Shown here: piece by piece, positions 9,573-18,386 of the stretch
Layout of the letters: the number at the start of each line of letters is the position of its first letter
Position numbering within the stretch: position 1 is the stretch's first letter
Source of the DNA: an uncultured Anaerolineaceae bacterium
GTDB lineage: Bacteria; Chloroflexota; Anaerolineae; Anaerolineales; Anaerolineaceae
Direction: 5' to 3'
Assembly (NCBI GenBank): GCA_938020565.1
Contig: CALIHP010000019.1
Location: 1-64,000 of the forward strand
Length of the DNA: 64,000 nucleotides
The notes under the pieces: model-generated
What the model was told of the DNA's origin: nothing
The model's input: only the letters and a program-made list of their open reading frames with translations
Database searches by the model: none
Program-made: the position numbers and the translations under genes

Positions 9573-10331
9573 CTATTTCGCGGAACTCCATCCACCGTCG
9601 ACCGGAAGCGCAACCCCGGTCACGTACGACGCTTCTTCGGAGCCCAGGAAAATCGCCGCCGCGTCCAGTTCGCCGTCGCGCCCTGCGCGTTTCGCCGGCA
9701 CTGTCAGGTTCATGTACTGCACGAACGGTTCAGATCTGATCACCGCGTCGGTCAGCTCTGTCGGAAAGAATCCGGGACAGATCGCGTTAACCGTGACGCC
9801 CGACGGCGCCAGCTCGGCCGCAGCCGCGCGCGTATAATTCACGACACCGGCTTTCGACGCATGATACGCGCATTGCTGCTGGTTCGTTCCGATCAGCCCG
9901 TACATCGACGCAATATTGATAATCCGTCCGTATCCCTTTTCAACCATGTACTTCCCGAAAGCACGCGAAACCTTGAAAACCGACGTCAGGTCGGTTTCAA
10001 TCGTGAAGTCCCAGGCCTCGTTCGTCATTTCAAGAACCGATCCACCCTTCGCGCTTCCGGCGACGTTGAGGAGAACATCGACTTTTCCATATGCGTCGAT
10101 CGTCGCTTTGACCGCCGCATCGATATCCGCGTCCTGAGTCACGTCGCAGCGGACAGAAATGCACTTCGCGCCTAACGCTTTGCACTCAGCTTCCAGTTCC
10201 TTCAGCTTTTCCAACCGCCGCGCGGTAATCACTAAATCCGCGCCCTGCTTCGCGAACGCCTTAGCCAGCTGCCGTCCCAAACCGGACGACGCGCCGGAAA
10301 CAACAACGACACGTCCCTTATAATCAAACAT
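9573..10331 (-). CDS. Short-chain dehydrogenase/reductase
   Basis: 252 residues, classical SDR. The Rossmann motif GASSGLG (13-19) with ARR soon after the second strand suggests NADP(H) preference. The catalytic Ser is in NIASMYG (near 143) and Tyr-Lys in YHASK (near 156-160). The C-terminal SEEASYVTGVALPVDGGW is typical of gluconate 5-dehydrogenase or FabG-like enzymes. The substrate cannot be fixed. It is the last gene of a minus-strand run after deoC, hydrolase and SRAP genes, but a 91-base gap separates it from the SRAP gene, so it may have its own promoter. Confidence 0.88.
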   Translation of the reverse strand: MFDYKGRVVVVSGASSGLGRQLAKAFAKQGADLVITARRLEKLKELEAECKALGAKCISVRCDVTQDADIDAAVKATIDAYGKVDVLLNVAGSAKGGSVLEMTNEAWDFTIETDLTSVFKVSRAFGKYMVEKGYGRIINIASMYGLIGTNQQQCAYHASKAGVVNYTRAAAAELAPSGVTVNAICPGFFPTELTDAVIRSEPFVQYMNLTVPAKRAGRDGELDAAAIFLGSEEASYVTGVALPVDGGWSSAK

Positions 10332-10422
10332 GATCTTTTATCTTCTCCTTGAATCCATTCCGGTCCGGGAATTCGAAACGGAACCGTTGATCCAATTTTA
10401 AACCGTAATCATGCCGCTCAAG

Positions 10423-11058
10423 TTAAAGCAAACTCAGCTCTGCGCGCTGCGAAGGCAGAGGGGGCTCGATCGCCACCCGCTCCGGAGCGATCGGACGCAG
10501 CAGGTCGGAAACTTCGCGCGGATCATCGCACGTCAGCCATCGGTCGCGATCCTTCCGGTCAATAATAACCGGCATACGCGAATGGACCCGCGCAGCGATT
10601 TCGTTCGCCGCCGTCGTGATCATCGTCGCTGAATAAACTTCGTTCCCTTCCGCGTCCATCCAATAATCCCAAAGGCCGGCAAACGTGAAGATCTTCGTAT
10701 CGGGAAGGAAAAACCGATACGGGGTTTTCGTCCCGCCTTCCGAAGTCCATTCATAATACGACGTCGCCGGGATCAACGCCCGCCGTCTCCGGAATGCGTT
10801 CCGGAACGACGCCCGTTCCAGGAGCGTTTCAGCCCGCGCGTTGAACGTTTTCCGCGCGATAGAAACGTCCTTCGCCCAGGAGGGGATCAGTCCCCAATAA
10901 AAGTATTCCAGCTTCCGGCGCTTCGCGTCGATCAGAATCGCGATCCCGCTCCCGGGCGTGATCTGATCTCTGGGTTCAAAGCGCGGCGGAAGCTCCAGCA
11001 GGTTCAACTCGTCCGCCAACGCCGCCAGCTCTGTCATCAATGAATATCGGCCGCACAT
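10423..11058 (-). CDS. SRAP-domain abasic-site crosslinking protein (YedK/HMCES family)
   Basis: 211 residues. Begins MCGRYSL, so Cys2 becomes N-terminal after methionine removal; in YedK and HMCES this cysteine forms a thiazolidine crosslink with abasic sites in single-stranded DNA and shields them. Other family blocks are present: FNARAETLLE, RALIPATSYYEW, FAGLWDYW and HSRMPVII with the conserved histidine. No SOS genes are adjacent. It starts 13 bases after the stop of the alpha/beta hydrolase gene on the same strand; the ribosome-binding site is weak, suggesting translational coupling. Confidence 0.92.
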   Translation of the reverse strand: MCGRYSLMTELAALADELNLLELPPRFEPRDQITPGSGIAILIDAKRRKLEYFYWGLIPSWAKDVSIARKTFNARAETLLERASFRNAFRRRRALIPATSYYEWTSEGGTKTPYRFFLPDTKIFTFAGLWDYWMDAEGNEVYSATMITTAANEIAARVHSRMPVIIDRKDRDRWLTCDDPREVSDLLRPIAPERVAIEPPLPSQRAELSLL

Positions 11059-11071
11059 ATCCGATTTCAGC

Positions 11072-11896
11072 TCAATTCTCCAGAAACCGGTCCGTCAAAA
11101 ACGCCTTGATCGCCTTAATCGAACCGGCGCTGTCATCGCGCGAAACGCTATGGCCAGAGGTGGGCGAATAATACCAAGTCCAATTCGGATGAGCCGCGAG
11201 GAGTCCGCGCGCAATTTCGGGCGTAACGATTCCGTTCAGCTCCGGATTCCCGGTCATCAGCAACGCCGGGAGCGTCATTTTCGCCGTGATCCGGTCCCAG
11301 TCTTTTACCAACTCCGGCAAAATCGCCAACGATTCAAACGTCGCCTGCTGCTTGGCTTTCGCCCAGGCGCGGTAATCTTCCTCCGCCCAGTTCGGATTTC
11401 GCGCCCGGATTTCCGCGATCAGGTCTTCGTAAGACGCCGCATGATACGCCGTCAGGTCCGAACGAAAACTATCGGTCCCGGCGGCGATCCGTTCCTCGGT
11501 AACCAGCGCAGGATCGAACCAGGGCGGATCGATCAGGACCACGCCCCGCGTCAACTCGCGATACTCAGCTCCCAGATACGCCGTAACCGCCGCACCCATT
11601 GAATGACCAATGACGACCGGACGGTCCAATTCATATTCCCGAATCAGCGCGGCCGCGTCCCCCACCATCGCCGCGATCGAATAATCGTTATCGGCGGGTT
11701 TATCCGAAGCGCCATGTCCGCGCATGTCGGGAAAAACAACGTCATACGAAAACGCCAGCGCCGCGACGAGACTGCTCCAGAGCATGCCGCTGTCGGTCAG
11801 TCCATGAAGAAGAACGACAGCCGGGAGCTCGCCGCCGGTACGATGCACCGTAAGTCTTGTTTTCCCAGATTCGAAGCTTCCGCGATACAGGTTCAA
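11072..11896 (-). CDS. Alpha/beta hydrolase
   Basis: 274 residues from a TTG start whose last two bases overlap the deoC stop (TTGA), with GAGG seven bases upstream. The oxyanion-hole motif VVLLHGLTDSG lies near residue 27, the nucleophile elbow is GHSMG (Ser near 97), and the catalytic histidine is in SGHSVSRDD (near 249). FPDMRGHGASDKP is the usual second block. Substrate is not predictable; candidates are esters, or a cofactor-free haloperoxidase-like role. Likely co-translated with deoC. Confidence 0.85.
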   Translation of the reverse strand: MNLYRGSFESGKTRLTVHRTGGELPAVVLLHGLTDSGMLWSSLVAALAFSYDVVFPDMRGHGASDKPADNDYSIAAMVGDAAALIREYELDRPVVIGHSMGAAVTAYLGAEYRELTRGVVLIDPPWFDPALVTEERIAAGTDSFRSDLTAYHAASYEDLIAEIRARNPNWAEEDYRAWAKAKQQATFESLAILPELVKDWDRITAKMTLPALLMTGNPELNGIVTPEIARGLLAAHPNWTWYYSPTSGHSVSRDDSAGSIKAIKAFLTDRFLEN

Positions 11897-12804
11897 TTTT
11901 CAACCTCATTTACGATCGCTACGCCCGAACTGGTCCCGATTCGGGTCGCCCCGGCGTCGATCATCTTCCGAACGTCCGCCAGCGTTCGAATTCCTCCCGA
12001 CGCTTTCACTTCAACCTCTTCGTCAACCCATTTTCGCATGTTGCGGACGTCTTCAACCTTCGCCCCGCCGGTTGAGAATCCGGTCGACGTTTTCACGAAC
12101 ATCGCGCCGCAGGCCTGACTCACCAGGCAAGCGATTTTCATTTCCTCTTCGGTCAGCAGGCAGGTCTCCAGAATCACCTTAACAATGGCGCTGTCCTTAA
12201 CCGCCCGGATAACCTGAAAAATATCGTCCGCTACGAGCTGGTAATCCTTTCCCTTCAGCGCGCCGATATTCAGGACCATGTCAACTTCCCGCGCGCCGTT
12301 TTCAACAGCGATCGCCGCCTCGAAGGCCTTCGCCCGCGTATCCATCGCGCCCAAGGGGAACCCAACGACGGTACAGACCCGAACGTCCGTCCCGCGCAGA
12401 AGCTCAGCGCACAGCCGGACCCAGGTTCCATTGACACAAACAGAAGCAAATTTATTTTCGCGCGCCTCATTGCAGAGTTGAACGATCTGGTCATGAGTCG
12501 CGTCAGCTTTAAGAAGCGTATGGTCGATCATGGACGCGATATTCGCCTTCTCGCCAGGCTTCTCCCGCTCCGGCTTGTCCTCGACGAAAACGTCCCAGAC
12601 AGACTCCATATGATCCATGACGAGAAGAACATGCGTATCCTTGTAGGAAGCGTGAAACAGGTCCGTCTGATCGTCGATAGATTCGTCCTCGTCGATCTCC
12701 TCATTCGAAAATTTATCCCAATCCGGTTTTCGAACGAATCGCTTTTCGTCAGCCGGCTCCTCGTATTTTTCAGTATTCTTTTTCCTTTTATGATCCTGCG
12801 TCAT
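11893..12804 (-). CDS. deoC: Deoxyribose-phosphate aldolase with an N-terminal charged extension
   Basis: Splits 2-deoxyribose 5-phosphate into acetaldehyde and glyceraldehyde 3-phosphate. The frame is open from a GTG at 12852, but AGGAGG at 12814-12819 stands nine bases before ATG 12804, which is taken as the start (303 residues). Residues from about 90 on are a full DeoC TIM barrel: IDHTLLKADATHD, FASVCVN, VGFPLGA, EVDMVLNIGALK, the Schiff-base lysine in FVKTSTGF (near 238) and VKASGGIRT (near 264). The first 85 or so residues, absent from usual 220-residue DeoC, are rich in Lys, Glu and Asp and look partly disordered. First gene of a four-gene minus run. Confidence 0.93.
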   Translation of the reverse strand: MTQDHKRKKNTEKYEEPADEKRFVRKPDWDKFSNEEIDEDESIDDQTDLFHASYKDTHVLLVMDHMESVWDVFVEDKPEREKPGEKANIASMIDHTLLKADATHDQIVQLCNEARENKFASVCVNGTWVRLCAELLRGTDVRVCTVVGFPLGAMDTRAKAFEAAIAVENGAREVDMVLNIGALKGKDYQLVADDIFQVIRAVKDSAIVKVILETCLLTEEEMKIACLVSQACGAMFVKTSTGFSTGGAKVEDVRNMRKWVDEEVEVKASGGIRTLADVRKMIDAGATRIGTSSGVAIVNEVEN

Positions 12805-13052
12805 GTTCGCTTTCCTCCTCTGAGTCATCCTGTAGATTGATTCATTTTTCACTGCGAATAATTATAGTCGATTTGAATCCAATTTTCGCCAAACTCAACC
12901 CGGATCGGAACCGGCCCCGCCCGTTCGGACGCGCGCGAACCGCCATGTGAAAATTCAGCATGATTCCCGTTGGAATAGCAACAATCTGAAAACCGTCGCC
13001 GAACTACAATACTTTTAGCAAAAAAAAACGCAGCCGTCACATGGAGGATAAC

Positions 13053-14243
13053 GTGCAAAAACATATCAAGAATAACGTCAGCTGGATCGGTTATATCGAC
13101 TGGGAACTGGAAAGTTTTCATGGGGGCGATTACTCGGTCAGGAACGGTTCAAGCCAGAACGCCTACCTGATCAAGGAAGAGAAAACCGTCCTGATTGATA
13201 CGATCTGGACGCCGCACCGCTTCGATTTTCTCGAAAACCTGAAATCGGAAATCGACCTGAAGAGAATTGACCTGATTGTTGCGAATCATGGCGAATGCGA
13301 CCATTCCGGCGCGCTTGTTCCGCTCCTCGAAGAGATTCCGGGAACGCCGATTTACTGCACCGCAAACGCCGTAAAGAGTATTGAAGGCCAGTACGGGAAA
13401 CACGGCTGGAACTTCAAGATCGTCAAAACCGGCGACTCGATCGATATCGGGAATGGGAAACGGCTGATTTTCGTCGAAATGCCCATGCTCCACTGGCCAG
13501 ATTCAATGGCGACGTACCTGACCGGCGACAATATCCTGTTCTCGAACGACGCTTTTGGTCAGCATTACGCCGTTGAGGAATTATTTAACGATAAAGCGGA
13601 TCCCTGTACGCTGAATAAAGAGGCGATGAAATACTTCGCGAATATCCTGAACCCATTCGCGGCGATCCTGACTCGGAAGCTCGCTGAAATCGCGAAGCTG
13701 AACCTGCCGATCGAGATGATCGCGACGTCGCACGGCGCTATCTGGCGCGACAATCCGCTGCAAATCGTGACGAGATATGCCGAATGGGCGGACGCGTATC
13801 AGGAAAACCAGGTGACCGTCGTCTACGATACGATGTGGGAAGGGACGGCGAAACTGGCGCATTGTATCGCCAAAGAAATCTCGCGCCAGAGTCCGGATAC
13901 GGTCGTTAAGGTTTTTAATCTCGATAAGTCGGATAAAAACGATATCATGACCGAAGTTTTCAGGTCAAAAGCGATCGCGGTCGGATCCCCGACGGTCGGA
14001 TCGAGTATCCTTTCGAGCGTCATGGGTTGGATCGAATTCCTTAGACAGCTGAAATTCAAAAAGAAAAAAGCCGCTGCGTTCGGATGCTACGGATGGAGCG
14101 GGGAGAGCGTTAAGATATTGAAAGAAAAATTAGCCGACGCGGGCTTCAGCGTGATTGACGAATCCGTCCGGGCGAACTGGAATCCGGATGAATCCGATTT
14201 CGCCGCCGTACCGGCTATGGTTGAAAGCCTGCTGAAGACGTAA
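13053..14243 (+). CDS. A-type flavoprotein (FprA / rubredoxin:oxygen oxidoreductase family)
   Basis: Reduces O2 to water or NO to N2O in anaerobes. The first ATG in frame is at 13041, but GGAGG at 13043-13047 lies inside that reading and stands five bases before GTG 13053, the preferred start (396 residues). The N-terminal metallo-beta-lactamase domain has diiron ligands in NHGECDHSG (near residue 79) and later acidic and histidine ligands (MLHWPDSM, FSNDAFGQH, ATSHGAIWR). The C-terminal flavodoxin domain starts near residue 250 with VVYDTMWEGTAKLA, the FMN phosphate loop. No rubredoxin is fused. Remnants of hcp, another nitrogen-oxide stress gene, follow at once. Confidence 0.93.
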   Translation: MQKHIKNNVSWIGYIDWELESFHGGDYSVRNGSSQNAYLIKEEKTVLIDTIWTPHRFDFLENLKSEIDLKRIDLIVANHGECDHSGALVPLLEEIPGTPIYCTANAVKSIEGQYGKHGWNFKIVKTGDSIDIGNGKRLIFVEMPMLHWPDSMATYLTGDNILFSNDAFGQHYAVEELFNDKADPCTLNKEAMKYFANILNPFAAILTRKLAEIAKLNLPIEMIATSHGAIWRDNPLQIVTRYAEWADAYQENQVTVVYDTMWEGTAKLAHCIAKEISRQSPDTVVKVFNLDKSDKNDIMTEVFRSKAIAVGSPTVGSSILSSVMGWIEFLRQLKFKKKKAAAFGCYGWSGESVKILKEKLADAGFSVIDESVRANWNPDESDFAAVPAMVESLLKT

Positions 14244-14244
14244 A

Positions 14245-14553
14245 CGTTTCGCGAATCGTCTGCCGAAGGACGTCGTGATACTGACGGCGGGCTGCGCCAA
14301 GTATAAGTACAACAAACTCAGCCTATGCGATATCAACGAGCTGCCGATCGCGTTCAATATCGCCTGATATGAGCAGAAGGCGGTTATTGTCCTGCTGGCA
14401 CTGCTGTACCTGGGCGTCAGAAATATTCATCTCGGCCCGACGCCGCCCAATCCGTGCCCTCCCGCCGAACATCGCTGACAGCCTGATCCGGAATTTTCCG
14501 GGATCGCCAGGATCGGAACGATCAAAAACAACCTCCGGCTCATCGTCGGAAGC
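14245..14553 (+). pseudogene. hcp: Decayed hybrid-cluster protein (hydroxylamine reductase) 3' remnant
   Basis: Immediately after the fprA stop, one frame reads FANRLPKDVVILTAGCAKYKYNK and on to a stop at 14365-14367; Hcp proteins carry this LTAGCAKY block, whose Cys is a cluster ligand. After that stop another frame gives EQKAVIVLLALLYLGVRNIH, matching the next Hcp block, then the frame shifts twice more: PPNIADSLIRNF, then GIARIGTIKNNLRLIVGS. The order is that of the Hcp C-terminus but residues between blocks are missing and frames differ, so it is a dead fragment. Recognition is from memory of the family; no N-terminal part was found. Confidence 0.8.
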
Positions 14554-14581
14554 CCGCCTCCAGCGCTATAATTCACTGAAA

Positions 14582-14624
14582 AGCCGGAAGGCCGGCGGAG
14601 TTTCTCCCCGCCGGCCCTCCGGCT
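14582..14624 (-). terminator. Long GC-rich hairpin, terminator-like on the minus strand
   Basis: Arms AGCCGGAaGGCCGGCGG and CCGCCGGCCcTCCGGCT form a 17-base stem. On the minus strand it is followed by TTTTCAGTG, so it probably terminated the degraded permease gene to its right; there is no T run on the plus strand. Confidence 0.6.
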
Positions 14625-14631
14625 AACGCGA

Positions 14632-14787
14632 TCAGCGTGGAAACGCAATCATCGCGCCGATTGCCAGAAACAGGATCTGAATCAGGTACATCGGAACCGC
14701 GAATTTCAGGAAGTCTTTCAACTTATACTTCCCCATCCCCAGAATCAACGCCGGCAGTCCGTCAATCGGCAGGAACCCGCCGCCTAT
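14632..14787 (-). pseudogene. C-terminal remnant of a multi-pass carboxylate-type permease
   Basis: A 51-residue minus-strand frame, bounded upstream by an in-frame stop at 14788-14790, reads FLPIDGLPALILGMGKYKLK, then DFLKFAVPMYLIQI and a closing helix ending FPR. The shape (short loop, KYKLKDFLKF, terminal helix) resembles the last two helices of SLC13/CitT-like or similar anion permeases; the exact family is uncertain. Nothing upstream continues it, so it is a remnant. Together with the hcp fragment it makes 14.2-14.8 kb a graveyard of degraded genes. From 14,791 to 15,028 no gene or clear promoter was seen. Confidence 0.55.
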
Positions 14788-15028
14788 TCAGAGATTGGCA
14801 ATCGATCATCCGCGTTCTCAAAAGCAAAACCAGTTCACAGAACATTCATCATCCAATACAATATCGGAGAAACATAGAACGGAGTTATTTTTCCGGTTAA
14901 GAAGTTTTACTTCGCTTTCGTTACATTCGTCATATTTACCGTGACATCTCAAGCCATTAGAATTTTAATAACAAGCAAAATCAGAAGCAAAATATCATAT
15001 CTGCCAGATTTTTGGAGCAATACTTCAA

Positions 15029-15847
15029 ATGATTTTAGAAGAAATTCAAAAGAAAATGCCGGGATTTACAAAATCCGAAAAACAAGTCGCAGAATACATT
15101 CTCGCACACGCCAACGCCGTCATCGAGCTAAGTATCTCCGAAATTGCAGCGTTGACAAATACGAGCGACGCGACCATTATCCGATTTTGCAAACGGTTAG
15201 GATTAAACGGCGTTTATCAATTAAAAATCAATCTTTCAAACGAATTAGGAAATTCCGGTTACCTCGTCGGCGGAAAGCAAGAAGATACAAATCACTTTTC
15301 GAAGTACTGGAAAAAAGTCGAATCAAATATCACAAGTCTTTCACAGAATCTGGACGAAAAAATCATTGAAGACAGTATTGAAACGATTATTACGGCAAAA
15401 CAAATCCATATTTCAGGGTGGGGGAATACCGGAATGGTCGCCGCCGACTTCGCACATCGCCTGACAATGTTCGGTTTCAATACTTTTTTCACAACGGTCC
15501 CGGAATATGCAATGCGAAACCTGGCGACATCACAGGAGCAAACAATCCTCATCGCATTTTCACATTCCGGATCCTCCATTCATATTATCGACATGTTGAA
15601 ACTAGCCAGATCGTTGAATCGAAAAACAATCCTCATCACAAACACGGAAGGATCGCCTGCAAATAAATATGCCGACTTATCACTGATCGCCAATATCAGA
15701 AACGAATTATTCAAGGATTTAGGCGCGGCGTCGCATATTTCAGAATACATAATCATCGACTTACTTTTATACGGCGTCTTATCCCAAAAAGGACCCGCGC
15801 AAATTTCGGACCAGGCGGAAGTTCTTCTATCAAGGCACAAACTGTAA
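15029..15847 (+). CDS. RpiR/MurR-family transcriptional regulator
   Basis: 272 residues. N-terminal HTH_6 domain (about 1-77) with the typical FTKSEKQVAEYIL and TSDATIIRFCKRLG blocks, then a SIS phosphosugar-binding domain (about 110-240; GWGNTGMVAADFAHRL, IAFSHSGSS). RpiR regulators sense phosphosugars and control neighbouring sugar operons. GGAG stands about 11 bases before the ATG. It is 14 bases upstream of an Rbs-type importer operon on the same strand and almost certainly regulates it, with a hexose phosphate made by that pathway as likely effector (inference). Confidence 0.93.
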   Translation: MILEEIQKKMPGFTKSEKQVAEYILAHANAVIELSISEIAALTNTSDATIIRFCKRLGLNGVYQLKINLSNELGNSGYLVGGKQEDTNHFSKYWKKVESNITSLSQNLDEKIIEDSIETIITAKQIHISGWGNTGMVAADFAHRLTMFGFNTFFTTVPEYAMRNLATSQEQTILIAFSHSGSSIHIIDMLKLARSLNRKTILITNTEGSPANKYADLSLIANIRNELFKDLGAASHISEYIIIDLLLYGVLSQKGPAQISDQAEVLLSRHKL

Positions 15848-15861
15848 GGAAGGAGAAAACG

Positions 15862-17394
15862 TTGGCCGATCCAGTCGATTCATTATTTTATTGTAAAAAC
15901 ATATCAAAATCCTTTGGCGGAACGAAAGCTTTAAAAAACGTCCAATTAGCAGTCGCGAGAGGCGAAGTTCACGCGCTATTAGGGGAGAATGGCGCTGGCA
16001 AGTCAACACTCATGAAAATTATCATCGGACTTTACCGTGAAGATTCCGGCGAAATGTTTTTCTCCGGAGAAAGATATAAGATTGCAGGCCCTTCAGAAGC
16101 GTTATCGAAGGGAATTTCAATGATCCATCAGGAATTAAATCCCGAGCCTCATCTGACCATCGCGGAAAGCATCTTTCTAAATCGGGAAGACACCTTTGGG
16201 AAAACTATTTTTTTAAATAAAAAAGCGACAAACCAAAGGGCTCAAGCGCTCCTCAATAAGTTCGGGATCAGATTTTCCGCCGATAGGGAAATCAGCTCGC
16301 TATCGCTTGCGCAAACTCAGATGATTGAAATTGTCAAAGCGGTGTCTATGAACGCAAAAATGATTATCATGGACGAACCGACATCATCTCTGGACTTCGA
16401 CGAAACGAAGAGATTATTCGAAACGATCCGAGACCTGAAATCTCAAGGCGTATCTATCATCTATATTTCACATCGGATGAATGAAATTTTTGAGATCTGT
16501 GACCGCGTTTCCGTATTCCGCGACGGCTCGTATATATCCACCCACAACCTGACCGATATCACAAAAGATAAATTAATCAGCCTGATGGTTGGGAAAAAAG
16601 TCGAATCTATTTTTCCAAAAATAACCTGCCCGATTGGAGACGTCGTTCTAAAAGTTGAAAATTTATCAGGCGACGGATTTTCAAACATTACGTTTGAAGT
16701 CAGAGCTGGAGAAATTCTCGGATTATCCGGATTAGTCGGATCTGGACGAAGCGAGACCGCCTGCGCGATTTTCGGCCTTCGGGAGCGGCGCTCAGGAATG
16801 ATCTACTTGAACGGGAGGAATTTAAAAATAAATAAACCGATCGATGCAATTCAAAATGGAATTTGTATGGTAAATGAAGATCGAAAGAATTTCGGATTAT
16901 GCCTGAATCGTCCGATTCGCGAAAATATAACGCTACCCGCTATTCAGGACTTCGTTTCTTATCTGTTGATCAACCATAAAAAAGAAAGGGAAGTTTCCAG
17001 CTCTATTTCAAAGAAAATAACGCTCAACGCGAAAAACCTTGATTTAGACGCTTTCTCGCTGAGCGGAGGAAACCAGCAAAAAGTCGTTCTATCCAAATGG
17101 CTGCTGACGAATCTGAAAGTCCTGATTCTGGATGAGCCGACGAGAGGCGTCGACGTTGGGGCGAAAGCCGATATTCATAGAGTTATGGGAGAGCTGGCTT
17201 CGCAGGGGTTGGCGATCATCATGATCTCATCCGAATTACCGGAGATTATCGGTATCAGCGATCGAATTATTGTCTATCATGAAGGGAAAATCAATGGGAT
17301 CGTCGACCGCGAAATGATTCTAAATGGAGAAATTTCAGAAGAAGAAATATTAAGTTTGGAATTTGGGGAAGAAATGGAGATGATCGAAAGATGA
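15862..17394 (+). CDS. Sugar ABC importer ATPase (RbsA/MglA-type, two ABC domains)
   Basis: 510 residues from TTG 15862, preceded by AAGGAGA. Two tandem nucleotide-binding domains: domain 1 with Walker A GENGAGKST (near residue 45) and MDEPTSSLD; domain 2 with the usual degenerate GLVGSGRSE, signature LSGGNQQK (near 400) and LDEPTRGVDVGAK. This is the carbohydrate uptake transporter 2 class, which imports monosaccharides. It overlaps the permease gene by four bases (ATGA). The pathway genes downstream suggest a hexose or rare hexose as substrate rather than ribose. Confidence 0.95.
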   Translation: MADPVDSLFYCKNISKSFGGTKALKNVQLAVARGEVHALLGENGAGKSTLMKIIIGLYREDSGEMFFSGERYKIAGPSEALSKGISMIHQELNPEPHLTIAESIFLNREDTFGKTIFLNKKATNQRAQALLNKFGIRFSADREISSLSLAQTQMIEIVKAVSMNAKMIIMDEPTSSLDFDETKRLFETIRDLKSQGVSIIYISHRMNEIFEICDRVSVFRDGSYISTHNLTDITKDKLISLMVGKKVESIFPKITCPIGDVVLKVENLSGDGFSNITFEVRAGEILGLSGLVGSGRSETACAIFGLRERRSGMIYLNGRNLKINKPIDAIQNGICMVNEDRKNFGLCLNRPIRENITLPAIQDFVSYLLINHKKEREVSSSISKKITLNAKNLDLDAFSLSGGNQQKVVLSKWLLTNLKVLILDEPTRGVDVGAKADIHRVMGELASQGLAIIMISSELPEIIGISDRIIVYHEGKINGIVDREMILNGEISEEEILSLEFGEEMEMIER

Positions 17395-18356
17395 AAGAAC
17401 GAAAACTTTTTGGAATGACAAAGGAATTATTCCTGAGACGCTACGGTATTACGTTCATCTTTATTGCGATGGTTATTCTCCTGTCGATCGTCTCGCCGGT
17501 ATTCAGGACATGGCGGAATTGGGTCAGTATTCTTCAACAGGTTTCGACAAATGGCATTTTGGCGTTAGGTATGGTATTCGTCATTACGGCAGGCGGAATT
17601 GATTTGTCCATTGGCTCAATGTTGGCGCTGACGAGCGTAGTCGTCGGCGAAACGCTTATTGCTACGAATTCAATTCCATTAGCAATCTTTGCCGCTATTG
17701 TCATATGTTCAATATTTGGCTTTATAAACGGCATTTTGGTAGCCAGGTTTGACCTGTTCCCATTCGTTGTTACGCTCGCTACACAGCTCGTTATTCGAGG
17801 AATGGCGTATATTGTTTCCGGGGGACAATCAAAAGTTATCATGCATCCAAACTATCGGGATATCGGCTTGGGAAAAATAGGTGGGATCATCCCATTCTCA
17901 GTTCTGATTCTTCTTGGCGTTGCAACCGCATCGTACATACTGCTGCATCAAACTACATTTGGTCGTTATATTTATGCGGTAGGGGGAAACAAAGACGCAG
18001 CGCGAGCCTCGGGCGTAAACGTTGAAAAAACAATAATTCAATCATATATTCTGATGGGAGGATGTTCGGCAATATCCGGCGTAATCTTAGCGTCCCGAAT
18101 TAACGCGTCGCAGCCCAACATCGGCATGGGATATGAAACAGACGCAATCGCAGCCTGCGTTATCGGAGGAACCTCGTTCGCAGGAGGCGTTTCTACAATT
18201 CCGGGCGCAATGATTGGAATTTTCATGATCGGAATTATTTACAACGGAATGAACCTGCTCCAGGTGCAATCCTATTGGCAAACTGTTATCAAAGGTTTGC
18301 TTATTCTTCTTGCGGTACTTCTTGACATGTATCTCAATAAAAAACGCAGTAAATAA
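17391..18356 (+). CDS. Sugar ABC importer permease (RbsC-type)
   Basis: 321 residues, about eight to ten membrane helices. Family marks are GILALGMVFVITAGGIDLSI, GSMLALTS, GFINGILVARFDLFPFVVTL, AVGGNKDAARASGV (the EAA-like coupling loop) and GGTSFAGGVSTIPGAMIG. It forms the homodimeric channel for the ATPase encoded just upstream, whose gene it overlaps by four bases. One permease gene only, as in most CUT2 systems. Confidence 0.95.
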   Translation: MKERKLFGMTKELFLRRYGITFIFIAMVILLSIVSPVFRTWRNWVSILQQVSTNGILALGMVFVITAGGIDLSIGSMLALTSVVVGETLIATNSIPLAIFAAIVICSIFGFINGILVARFDLFPFVVTLATQLVIRGMAYIVSGGQSKVIMHPNYRDIGLGKIGGIIPFSVLILLGVATASYILLHQTTFGRYIYAVGGNKDAARASGVNVEKTIIQSYILMGGCSAISGVILASRINASQPNIGMGYETDAIAACVIGGTSFAGGVSTIPGAMIGIFMIGIIYNGMNLLQVQSYWQTVIKGLLILLAVLLDMYLNKKRSK

Positions 18357-18386
18357 CGGGAATACCCGTAAAAAAGGAGAGAAAAA

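Noticed and set aside
14369..14626. 85-codon plus-strand frame after fprA
   Set aside because: Crosses Hcp fragments that change frame and the terminator hairpin; better explained as a decayed hcp end than as a real gene.
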